From Croceivirga sp009797885 (GTDB lineage Bacteria; Bacteroidota; Bacteroidia; Flavobacteriales; Flavobacteriaceae), in contig AP035880.1 of the NCBI GenBank assembly GCA_045866215.1, forward strand, positions 3,782,001 to 3,846,000: 64,000 bases of DNA. Reading direction: 5' to 3'. This document shows, piece after piece, positions 8,861-16,224 of this stretch. Below the pieces are notes generated by a model that saw only the letters and a list, made by a program, of their open reading frames with translations, searched no databases and was not told the origin of the DNA. Numbering within the stretch: the first letter of the stretch is position 1; the number at the start of each line of letters is the position of its first letter. A program made the translations under genes and the position numbers.

Positions 8861-8891
8861 TTTGTATTTGGGGGCGGCTTGGATATCTTTG
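8861..8891 (+). promoter_or_regulatory. Consensus promoter of the DUF4856 gene
   Basis: TTTG (8861-8864), 19 bases, then TATCTTTG (8884-8891): a full match to the Bacteroidota -33/-7 consensus. It is flanked on both sides by Fur-like half-sites (8836-8858 and 8897-8919). Confidence 0.75.
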
Positions 8892-8896
8892 CCCGG

Positions 8897-8919
8897 TTAC
8901 ATCTAATCAATCTAAATAA
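8897..8919. promoter_or_regulatory. Second Fur-like site, downstream of the DUF4856 promoter
   Basis: The right half AATCTAAATAA is a strong half-site, but the left half TTACATCTAAT matches it at only 6 of 11 positions. It covers the expected transcription start, so it could act as a second operator copy. Confidence 0.45.
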
Positions 8920-8929
8920 ACTTAAATAA

Positions 8930-10147
8930 ATGAAGAAGTTTTTTTTGCCCTTGTTGTTAGTTACCCTGATTTGGTCCTGTTCGGATGATGATGATAATGA
9001 TGACATCACTATCGATCCGGACTTTACGGTGCCTGCCACCTACGTTTTTGAACGCAACGGGGAATCCACAGTTAGCTTTAGCGGGCAAACTACGCGTTTG
9101 TTGATGGCTAGTGAAATCCTTTCAAAATTAAGGGACAATACATCAACAGCGGCAGAAATAGATGCGGCTTTTGGCCACCAGCAGGGTACGGAGAATTTCA
9201 GTGATGCGGATTTAAATGCTTCCGATAAGCAGATCCGAAACAAAACTGCTGGCTCCTATTATTTCAGCCAAGTGGCACCATCCATGACTTCAGTTACCAT
9301 TAAAGCAGATTTTGATGGGTATATTACCGAACAGGTTGAGGATGTATTTCCTTTTTGGAACGAAGTAGCTACCGAAGGCAATGCGGGCCAATTGCCCGAT
9401 GGCTCTTCAACACGTTACGTAAACGGAAGGGGACTGGAACTGGATCAAGCCTTTATCAAGGGTTTGACCGGCGCTTTTGTAGCAGATCAAATCGTTAATA
9501 ACTATACCAATCCCAACCAGTTGGCGCAATTTGAGGACGATAATGATAATGAGGTTATCGTTGATGGCCAGAACTACACGGATATGGAGCATGACTGGGA
9601 TGAGGCCTATGGTTATTTCTTTGGTGTAGTGGATAATAGTGAAAATCCAATAGCCGACATAGATGCCGTTGATGATAATCCCGATGAATTTTTGGCTAAA
9701 TACCTGGATAATGTTGAGGCGAATTTTCCAGGTATTGCCCAAGATATTTTTGATGCTTACAAAGCAGGGAGAACCGCTATTCTAAATAAGGATTACGATG
9801 CGCGTGATGCTCAAGCCGATATCTTACGGGAAAAAATTGCCATGCTGGTTGCGGTAAGGGCAATTCATTATCTCAAAGCAGGTAAAGCTGGTTTAGATGG
9901 TACGCAGCCCGGTACTACCTTCCACGATTTATCTGAGGCATATGGGTTTATTTACAGTTTGCAGTTTTTAAGAACGCCCGGTACCGCTGCAGCGTTCTAT
10001 TTCTCAAGGGATGAGGTTTTAGGATATTTGGATACCATTTACAATACACCAACCAATGGTTTCTGGAATGTGACCGCGGATAATCTGGATACAGTTGCTG
10101 AAGCAATTGCTGCCAAATTTTCTTTTACCGTTGCGGAGGTAGACTAA
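8930..10147 (+). CDS. DUF4856 lipoprotein, imelysin-related
   Basis: A 405-residue surface or periplasmic lipoprotein: signal to Cys17, followed by the acidic SDDDDNDD export tag. The body is an alpha-helical DUF4856 domain, recognised by the N-terminal signature ATYVFERNGESTVSFSGQTT and the motif FIKGLTGAFVADQIVNNY; the domain is related to imelysin. Imelysins are iron-regulated extracytoplasmic proteins found with iron transporters, whose exact biochemical task is not settled. It has its own promoter with Fur-like sites and is followed by a strong hairpin terminator, so it can be made in excess over the imelysin, HTTM and receptor genes downstream. Confidence 0.82.
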   Translation: MKKFFLPLLLVTLIWSCSDDDDNDDITIDPDFTVPATYVFERNGESTVSFSGQTTRLLMASEILSKLRDNTSTAAEIDAAFGHQQGTENFSDADLNASDKQIRNKTAGSYYFSQVAPSMTSVTIKADFDGYITEQVEDVFPFWNEVATEGNAGQLPDGSSTRYVNGRGLELDQAFIKGLTGAFVADQIVNNYTNPNQLAQFEDDNDNEVIVDGQNYTDMEHDWDEAYGYFFGVVDNSENPIADIDAVDDNPDEFLAKYLDNVEANFPGIAQDIFDAYKAGRTAILNKDYDARDAQADILREKIAMLVAVRAIHYLKAGKAGLDGTQPGTTFHDLSEAYGFIYSLQFLRTPGTAAAFYFSRDEVLGYLDTIYNTPTNGFWNVTADNLDTVAEAIAAKFSFTVAEVD

Positions 10148-10190
10148 TTCTTGAGTGTCATGGGACCATTGTAAACGCTATAAACTGGAT

Positions 10191-10235
10191 AAACAAAGGA
10201 TGCAATATATTTACGGCTTGCATCCTTTGTTTTTG
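10191..10235 (+). terminator. Strong hairpin between the DUF4856 and imelysin genes
   Basis: A perfect 15-bp stem (AAACAAAGGATGCAA at 10191-10205 with TTGCATCCTTTGTTT at 10218-10232), a 12-nt loop and a T run. This is a rho-independent terminator that either ends the DUF4856 transcript or lets only a fraction of polymerases continue. Confidence 0.8.
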
Positions 10236-10262
10236 ACGTGTTTTAATTATAAAAAGAATGTT

Positions 10263-11429
10263 ATGAACAGAAGATTTTTTTGGACCTTACCCGTATTTCT
10301 GGCCCTTTTCATTTGGGCCTGTTCTTCAGATGGTACGGATGATACAAATGGAGGTGCTGATGATGATTTAGGTTTGACCGATGACGATGGGGCATCGGTA
10401 ACTTTTGAAAGGGGGGTGATGTTGGCCAATTGGGCCGATAATATCATAATTCCGTCTTACAATGGATTTTTAACAACTTTTGCCTCATTTAAAGCGGAAT
10501 TTGATACCTTTCAAAACGACAGGAACGAAGCGAACTTGACAAACTTAAGACAAACGTGGATAGCTGCGTACAAAAGCTGGCAATATGTTTCCATGTTTGA
10601 AATAGGACCTGCGGAAGAAGATGGGCTACGCTTGAACATCAACACTTATCCAACGGATTTTGAGTTGATAGATAGCCATATTGCCAATGGATCCTACAAC
10701 TTTGAATTGCCTTCCAATAGGGATACCAAAGGGTTTCCTGCCCTGGATTATCTGTTCAGTGGTATTGCGGATTCCGATGCGGAAATTGTAGCGATGTATA
10801 CGGATCCAACCACGGGTGATGCCCATATCACCTATGTTCAAGATGTGATGGACGACATCGAGACCAGGGTAACCAGTGTACGTGATGCCTGGCAAAATGG
10901 GTATCGCGATACTTTTGTGGAAAATGATGGTGCATCGGCCACGGCTTCCGTAGATCGTTACGTAAATGATTTTATATTTTACTATGAAAAGTTTTTAAGG
11001 GCTGGTAAAATGGGTATTCCATTGGGTGTTTTTACGGGCACTGTGGCACCCCAGACCATTGAGGCCTTTTATAGTGAAGGGTTGAGCAACGAACTATTTC
11101 TTGAAGGACTGGATGCGGTACAAGGGTTTTTTAATGGAAAACACTTTGGATCGGCTCAGACCGGGGAAAGCCTGGCGTCCTATCTCCAAAATCTAAACAC
11201 GCTTAAAGACGAAGAAGCACTGGACGAGCTCATCAATGTGCAGTTCAATACGGCACGGGATAGGGTTTCTGCTTTGGGTGCCTTTAAAACTGAAATTGAA
11301 AATAATGACTCACCCACCGCTATGTTCCTGGCTTATGATGAAGTACAAAGAGCAGTTCCCCTTTTAAAGGTCGATATGGTTTCCGCAATGAGCATTAGCA
11401 TTGATTTTGTGGATGCCGACGGTGATTAA
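10263..11429 (+). CDS. Imelysin family lipoprotein
   Basis: A 388-residue lipoprotein with signal MNRRFFWTLPVFLALFIWAC (Cys20) and a DGTDDTNGG linker. The ATG at 10263 is chosen because the signal peptide starts there; an upstream in-frame ATG runs through the terminator. The imelysin (M75-like) helical bundle spans about residues 45-380, with the conserved SWQYVSMFEIGPAEEDGLR, which replaces the classical GxHxxE region, and KGFPALDYLFSG. Family members are induced by iron limitation and are encoded with TonB receptors, as here. The stop codon overlaps the next start by one base (TAATG), so translation is coupled to the HTTM gene. Confidence 0.86.
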   Translation: MNRRFFWTLPVFLALFIWACSSDGTDDTNGGADDDLGLTDDDGASVTFERGVMLANWADNIIIPSYNGFLTTFASFKAEFDTFQNDRNEANLTNLRQTWIAAYKSWQYVSMFEIGPAEEDGLRLNINTYPTDFELIDSHIANGSYNFELPSNRDTKGFPALDYLFSGIADSDAEIVAMYTDPTTGDAHITYVQDVMDDIETRVTSVRDAWQNGYRDTFVENDGASATASVDRYVNDFIFYYEKFLRAGKMGIPLGVFTGTVAPQTIEAFYSEGLSNELFLEGLDAVQGFFNGKHFGSAQTGESLASYLQNLNTLKDEEALDELINVQFNTARDRVSALGAFKTEIENNDSPTAMFLAYDEVQRAVPLLKVDMVSAMSISIDFVDADGD

Positions 11430-12796
11430 TGGCAGTACACTTTTCAAAATATATTAAACATTATACGGAGGCCGCCCCTTTGGCGGTCTTTCGTATTTTT
11501 TTTGGTGTCATGATGCTGGCCAGCATCATTCGTTTTTGGGCCTACGGTTGGATTGAAAAACTGTACTTGGAACCTAATTTCCATTTTTCATACTACGGTT
11601 TTGAATGGATAAAGCCCTTAGGAAACTGGACGTACGTCCTTTTTTTTATTTGTGGACTGGCCGCATTTTTTATCGCATTGGGACTACACTATAGAATGGC
11701 CATGATTACCTTCTTTTTGTCCTTCACCTACATTGAATTGATGGACAAGACCACCTATCTCAACCACTACTATTTTATAAGCCTACTGTCCTTTTTAATG
11801 ATTTTCCTTCCCGCGGCAAACTACTTTTCGCTGGACGCCAAATGGAATGAAAAGCTCCGTTATCAATACATCCCCAAATGGAATATTGATTGTATAAAGC
11901 TTTTGTTGGGCATTGTGTATTGCTATGCCGGTTTGGCAAAACTAAATTCCGATTGGCTTTTTGATGCCATGCCCTTAAAAATCTGGTTGCCGGCAAAGTT
12001 TGATATTCCCGTTATAGGTGCCCTAATGGGACAGGAATGGGTGCAATATGCCTTTAGTTGGGGGGGTGCCCTCTACGATTTGCTCATACCGTTTCTATTG
12101 CTATGGAAGCCCACCAGGAATTTTGCCTTTGTACTGGTCGTTATCTTCCATGTCCTGACAAGGATACTTTTTCCCATTGGCATGTTCCCTTACATTATGA
12201 TTGTGTCGGCCTTAATCTTTTTTGATGTAGGACTGCACAAAAAGATTTTAAACATAATAGCCAAGGTTTTAAAGGTCCAAACAACTGTTTTTGACAATGG
12301 AAAACGGTGGGCACATCCCAAAAATTCGCTAAAGAACTTAAAGTACGGTACTATCATAGCTTTTTTTGTGATTCAATTCCTATTTCCTTGGCGTTATCTG
12401 GGATATCCTGGGGAACTGTTTTGGACGGAGGAGGGCTATCGGTTTTCATGGCGGGTGATGTTGATGGAGAAATCAGGTTATGCCCAGTTCAAAATTGTGA
12501 ATCAGGCCACGGGAAAATGGTTCTATGTGGACAATTCGGATTTTTTGACCCCCTTTCAGGAAAAACAGATGAGTTTTCAACCTGATTTCATTTTGGAATA
12601 TGCGCATTACCTAAAACAACACTTTGAAGGGCAGGGACATGGGGATATTGCCATATATGTGGAGAGCTATGTAACCTTAAACGGCAGATTGGGCAAACCA
12701 TTAATTAATCCCGAGGTGGATTTGACCAAGGAAAAAGAATCGTTCAAACATAAAGATTGGATTTTACCATTTGAAGATGAGATTAAGGGCATATAG
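11429..12796 (+). CDS. HTTM membrane protein, vitamin K-dependent gamma-carboxylase homologue
   Basis: A 455-residue membrane protein with several hydrophobic helices in residues 15-290 and a C-terminal soluble part (about 330-455). Two stretches match human gamma-glutamyl carboxylase: DKTTYLNHYYFISLLSF (His113, equivalent to carboxylase His160) and AGLAKLNSDW (Lys171, equivalent to catalytic Lys218), from memory of that enzyme. The catalytic pair therefore seems to be kept, unlike a mere structural relic. Bacterial HTTM proteins have no proven substrate. It is translationally coupled to the imelysin gene and overlaps the TonB receptor gene by 20 nt, so it works in iron uptake or in modifying one of these exported proteins; that is inference. 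Confidence 0.85.
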   Translation: MAVHFSKYIKHYTEAAPLAVFRIFFGVMMLASIIRFWAYGWIEKLYLEPNFHFSYYGFEWIKPLGNWTYVLFFICGLAAFFIALGLHYRMAMITFFLSFTYIELMDKTTYLNHYYFISLLSFLMIFLPAANYFSLDAKWNEKLRYQYIPKWNIDCIKLLLGIVYCYAGLAKLNSDWLFDAMPLKIWLPAKFDIPVIGALMGQEWVQYAFSWGGALYDLLIPFLLLWKPTRNFAFVLVVIFHVLTRILFPIGMFPYIMIVSALIFFDVGLHKKILNIIAKVLKVQTTVFDNGKRWAHPKNSLKNLKYGTIIAFFVIQFLFPWRYLGYPGELFWTEEGYRFSWRVMLMEKSGYAQFKIVNQATGKWFYVDNSDFLTPFQEKQMSFQPDFILEYAHYLKQHFEGQGHGDIAIYVESYVTLNGRLGKPLINPEVDLTKEKESFKHKDWILPFEDEIKGI

Positions 12797-15248
12797 TTTT
12801 TTTGTCATTTTATTGTGTACACTATCCCTGGTAGGGCAAACACAAATTTCGGGAAAGGTTTTGGACCAAAATGGAAGGCCCATACCGGAAGCCGAGGTCT
12901 ATTTAAAGGAGCCCCAGATTTTACGGATGACCGATGAAGAAGGACGCTTTTTGTTCAACAACATTCCGGGAGGAAAATATACCCTGATCGTTTTTGCCCT
13001 GGAATTTCAGGTATATGAACGGGAGTTGCTGTTCAGTGATGCATTGGACGTTGAAATCGGGCTGCAACCCATTGGGGAACAACAGCTCGATGAGGTTACC
13101 CTTACCCAGGAACGGGAGAAGGTTTTCGCACTCCAAAAACTAAAAACCGTCGAGGGCACTGCGATTTATGCTGGAAAGAAAAGTGAAGTGGTACTGGTGG
13201 AAAACCTTACGGGAAACCTTGCGGCCAATAATCCGCGACAAATCTATAATCAAGTGGTTGGGCTCAATATCTTTGATTATGGCGATGCCGGACTACAATT
13301 GAACATAGGGGGTAGGGGACTGGATCCCAATAGGACGGCCAATTTTAACGTCCGGCAAAATGGGTATGACATTAGCGCGGACGCCTTGGGCTACCCTGAA
13401 AGTTACTATACACCACCTGCTGAGGCCCTATCGGAGATACAAGTGGTTCGCGGCGCGGCATCCCTTCAATATGGGCCACAATTTGGGGGATTGATCAATT
13501 TTAAGTTCAAAAAACCCCATAGGACCAAAAAAATTGAACTGGTCTCGCGCCAAACACTGGGCTCTTTTGATTTGTTTACAAGTTTTAACAGCCTGTCGGG
13601 AACCGTGGGTAAATTCAGTTACTACACCTATTTCAATTACAAGGAAGGAAGTGGGTTCCGCCCAAATTCCGATTTTAACAGTAGAAACTATTTTGGCCAT
13701 TTTGGATATGAACTGTCCGATAAAACAACGCTTACCTTTGAGGCCACGATATTAAACTATTTGGCCAAACAACCTGGAGGTCTCACGGACGTCCAATTTC
13801 TTGCAAATCCGGATTTCAGTAATCGGGACCGTAATTGGTTCAATGTGGATTGGAAACTATATTCACTTAAATTGGATCATCGGTTCTCGCCCAAAACCGA
13901 TTTTAGTCTCAATCTTTTTTCATTGGATGCTTCAAGAAGGGCTTTGGGCTTCAGAACAAATAGGGTTTCCCAGCCGGACGACCCCAATGAACCCAGGGAA
14001 CTATTGGTGGACAATTTTCAGAACTGGGGAGCAGAGGCACGGGTATTGACCCGTTATCAGTTAGGGGGTAAAAATTCGGTGTTACTGTTGGGCTCAAAAT
14101 ACTATCAGACCAGCAATGATCAACGGCAGGGACCGGGAAGTACGGCCTCGGATGCCGATTTTTCCTTTGCCGATGGGGATTTTCCGAATTACGAGCGCCA
14201 ATCGCAATTCGATTTCCCAAACTTGAATTTGGCCTTCTTTGGAGAAAACATTTTTTCAATAACCGATAAATTTTCCATCACTCCAGGTTTCCGTTTTGAA
14301 TATATCAAAACGGAAAGCGAAGGAAGTTTTCGAAACATTGTGTTGGACCTGGCCGGTAATCCCTTACTCAATGAAGAAGTGGAAGACAACAGGACCTTTG
14401 AACGGAGCTTTTTGTTGATGGGTATGGGGGCTTCGTACAAGGCATCGGCTTCCATGGAGGTATATGCCAATTTTTCCCAGAATTACCGTTCGGTTACTTT
14501 TAACGATATACGTGTAGTGAACCCAAGCTTTCAAATAGACCCCAACATATCGGATGAAGACGGCTTCACTGCCGATCTTGGAATCAGGGGAAGGCTCAAT
14601 GACCTAATTTCCTACGATATCAGCACTTTTGGATTGCTATACGACGAGAGACTGGGAGAGATTTTGAGGAACGAAACACGGATAAACGCGGCAGGGGAGG
14701 AAGTGGAAACTGGGCGGGTGGTGCGGTTCCGGGGAAATATAGGTACCGCTTTCATTTATGGTCTGGAAACCTTTGGTGATGTAAACCTGTCCAATTTGGT
14801 ATTTCCGTCATTGGATAAGCTGAAGCTCAATTACTTTGTAAATCTAGCGTGGACCAATTCGGAATATACCCAATCCAATCAGGTCAATGTTGAAGGAAAC
14901 CAAGTGGAATTCATCCCGGAGATCAATCTAAAGACCGGATTGAATTTCGGCTATGGCAATTTTCTGGGAAGCCTACAATACACCTATATTTCAGAACAGT
15001 TCACGGATGCTACCAATGCTTCACAGGACATAGATGATAATCAAAGGGGTATAGAAGGGACCATACCTTCATACGATATCATGGATTTATCGTTTTCCTA
15101 TACCTGGAAAAAGCTAAAGCTGGAAACGGGGATCAATAACCTATTGGACAATTCATATTTTACCCGTCGGGCAACAGGGTATCCCGGCCCTGGAATCATC
15201 CCTGCCGAACCAAGGACTTTTTATACTACCTTACAGCTCAAACTGTAG
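12777..15248 (+). CDS. TonB-dependent receptor, Fe(III)-dicitrate (FecA)-like
   Basis: An 823-residue outer-membrane receptor. The start is the ATG at 12777; an in-frame TTG lies two codons earlier, and both overlap the HTTM gene end. It has a signal peptide (about residues 1-21, ending LSLVGQ), a carboxypeptidase-like beta-sandwich (about 24-105, ISGKVLDQNGRPIPEAEVYL), a plug (about 125-245 with IGGRGLDPNRTANFNVRQNG, ALGYPESYYTPPAEALSEIQ and VVRGAASLQYGPQFGGLINF), then the barrel. The RGLDPNRTANFN signature is familiar from FecA-type receptors of Bacteroidota located beside imelysins. The actual siderophore or ferric complex is unknown. A heme-binding CxxCH protein gene follows after 12 nt. 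Confidence 0.88.
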   Translation: MRLRAYSFFVILLCTLSLVGQTQISGKVLDQNGRPIPEAEVYLKEPQILRMTDEEGRFLFNNIPGGKYTLIVFALEFQVYERELLFSDALDVEIGLQPIGEQQLDEVTLTQEREKVFALQKLKTVEGTAIYAGKKSEVVLVENLTGNLAANNPRQIYNQVVGLNIFDYGDAGLQLNIGGRGLDPNRTANFNVRQNGYDISADALGYPESYYTPPAEALSEIQVVRGAASLQYGPQFGGLINFKFKKPHRTKKIELVSRQTLGSFDLFTSFNSLSGTVGKFSYYTYFNYKEGSGFRPNSDFNSRNYFGHFGYELSDKTTLTFEATILNYLAKQPGGLTDVQFLANPDFSNRDRNWFNVDWKLYSLKLDHRFSPKTDFSLNLFSLDASRRALGFRTNRVSQPDDPNEPRELLVDNFQNWGAEARVLTRYQLGGKNSVLLLGSKYYQTSNDQRQGPGSTASDADFSFADGDFPNYERQSQFDFPNLNLAFFGENIFSITDKFSITPGFRFEYIKTESEGSFRNIVLDLAGNPLLNEEVEDNRTFERSFLLMGMGASYKASASMEVYANFSQNYRSVTFNDIRVVNPSFQIDPNISDEDGFTADLGIRGRLNDLISYDISTFGLLYDERLGEILRNETRINAAGEEVETGRVVRFRGNIGTAFIYGLETFGDVNLSNLVFPSLDKLKLNYFVNLAWTNSEYTQSNQVNVEGNQVEFIPEINLKTGLNFGYGNFLGSLQYTYISEQFTDATNASQDIDDNQRGIEGTIPSYDIMDLSFSYTWKKLKLETGINNLLDNSYFTRRATGYPGPGIIPAEPRTFYTTLQLKL

Positions 15249-15260
15249 CAACCTAAAAAA

Positions 15261-15713
15261 ATGAAACTTGTAAAACGAATTTTAGTCGGATTGTTGATCG
15301 TATTGGTACTCCTTCAGTTTTGGAGGCCCGAAAAAAACGTATCCACTGAAAATGTGGTGGCCGATTTTGAGGCCCAAACACAACCTTCCACTGAAGTCGC
15401 CCTGATCCTGGAGCAAAAATGCTATGATTGCCATAGCAACAATACAGTCTACCCCTGGTATGCCGAAGTAGCCCCCATTTCCCTGTGGATTGATGGTCAT
15501 ATCGAAGAAGGTCGGGAACATTTCAATGTTTCGGATTGGGCTTCATGGGATTTGGAAAAGAAGGACCACAAAATGGATGAACTCATCGAAGAAGTGGAAG
15601 AAGGGCACATGCCGGAGGATTCCTATACCTGGATGCATGGCAAGCTATCCCCGGAAGAGAAGGAAATGTTGATGGCCTGGGGGAAGAAGGTACGGACGGA
15701 ATTGGCCGAGTAG
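15261..15713 (+). CDS. Heme-binding domain protein with CxxCH motif
   Basis: A 150-residue protein with an N-terminal membrane anchor (residues 5-20, RILVGLLIVLVLLQF) and a periplasmic domain of the Haem_bd family. The c-type heme site is Cys54-x-x-Cys57-His58 (CYDCHSNNTVYPWYAEVAPI). A possible distal methionine lies in EEGHMPEDSY. It is the last gene of the iron operon. It may carry electrons to the metal cargo or the imelysin, but only the cytochrome-like heme site is directly supported. Confidence 0.85.
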   Translation: MKLVKRILVGLLIVLVLLQFWRPEKNVSTENVVADFEAQTQPSTEVALILEQKCYDCHSNNTVYPWYAEVAPISLWIDGHIEEGREHFNVSDWASWDLEKKDHKMDELIEEVEEGHMPEDSYTWMHGKLSPEEKEMLMAWGKKVRTELAE

Positions 15714-15739
15714 TGGCCGGATGACCCCGATCAAATCAT

Positions 15740-16087
15740 TCAGTTTTCCATAAAGGCGTAGTCAATATCCGCAGTGCTAAGCCATTGAAACGTCTTTTTT
15801 TGGGTCAATAGTTGTTTCAGCTCCTCCAACTCTTGTGCGTTGATCAAAATCATAAGGTGATTGGTGTTTGTGGGAATGGGTATTTTCCTTTGATGTAGGG
15901 AATCGCTTAACTCCGTTTCCCAATAACCAACATCCAGTTGGTTTAAGTACGCGACGAATTTTTCCAATTCCCACTCGTACAACTCAAAACAAAGGTTATT
16001 GAATGCAAAATGAAATAACTTACTGTGATGACAAAAACTTAATGTCCCGTTTTTGGTTCGATTGAGTACGCTTTGGGATGGACACAT
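15740..16087 (-). CDS. DUF6686 family protein
   Basis: A 115-residue cytoplasmic protein with the family pattern MCPSQSVLNRTKNGTLSFCH followed by FNNLCFELYEWELEKFVAYL. The Cys/His residues at the N-terminus (Cys2, Cys19, His20, His21) could bind a metal. It is convergent with the cytochrome-like gene and has a near-perfect Fur-like palindrome at its promoter, so it is probably made under iron starvation. Function is unknown. A distant relative appears at 11-361, so members of this family sit at both ends of the iron island. Confidence 0.8.
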   Translation of the reverse strand: MCPSQSVLNRTKNGTLSFCHHSKLFHFAFNNLCFELYEWELEKFVAYLNQLDVGYWETELSDSLHQRKIPIPTNTNHLMILINAQELEELKQLLTQKKTFQWLSTADIDYAFMEN

Positions 16088-16103
16088 AGCTTGGTATTTT
16101 ATT

Positions 16104-16111
16104 CAAAAATA
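16104..16111 (-). promoter_or_regulatory. -7 promoter element of the DUF6686 gene
   Basis: Reads TATTTTTG on the minus strand, 17 nt before the start codon. The expected -33 position has no TTG and lies within the palindrome at 16115-16137. Confidence 0.55.
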
Positions 16112-16114
16112 AGA

Positions 16115-16137
16115 TTATTTAGAATTATTATAAATAA
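16115..16137. promoter_or_regulatory. Near-perfect Fur-like 11-1-11 palindrome at the DUF6686 promoter
   Basis: Arms TTATTTAGAAT and ATTATAAATAA around a central T, matching at 10 of 11 positions. The inner 7-1-7 (TTAGAAT-T-ATTATAA) differs by one base from a PerR-box consensus. It is the best of the related sites in the window. Confidence 0.65.
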
Positions 16138-16173
16138 AATTGACTTAAAATTACCATAATTCCAGCGCTTTCT

Positions 16174-16201
16174 TTTGAACCGCGAATTTGTGGTATATTT
16201 G
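16174..16201 (+). promoter_or_regulatory. guaB promoter
   Basis: TTTG (16174-16177), 16 bases, then TATATTTG (16194-16201). The predicted transcript starts about 7 nt later, inside the inverted repeat at 16205-16223. Confidence 0.7.
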
Positions 16202-16204
16202 CAC

Positions 16205-16223
16205 GCAATTAATCCTTAATTGC
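16205..16223. promoter_or_regulatory. Perfect 8-bp inverted repeat between the guaB promoter and start codon
   Basis: GCAATTAA (16205-16212), TCC, TTAATTGC (16216-16223), ending one base before the guaB ATG at 16225. It spans the expected transcription start, so it fits an operator or a 5' hairpin that covers the ribosome site. Confidence 0.55.
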
Positions 16224-16224
16224 T

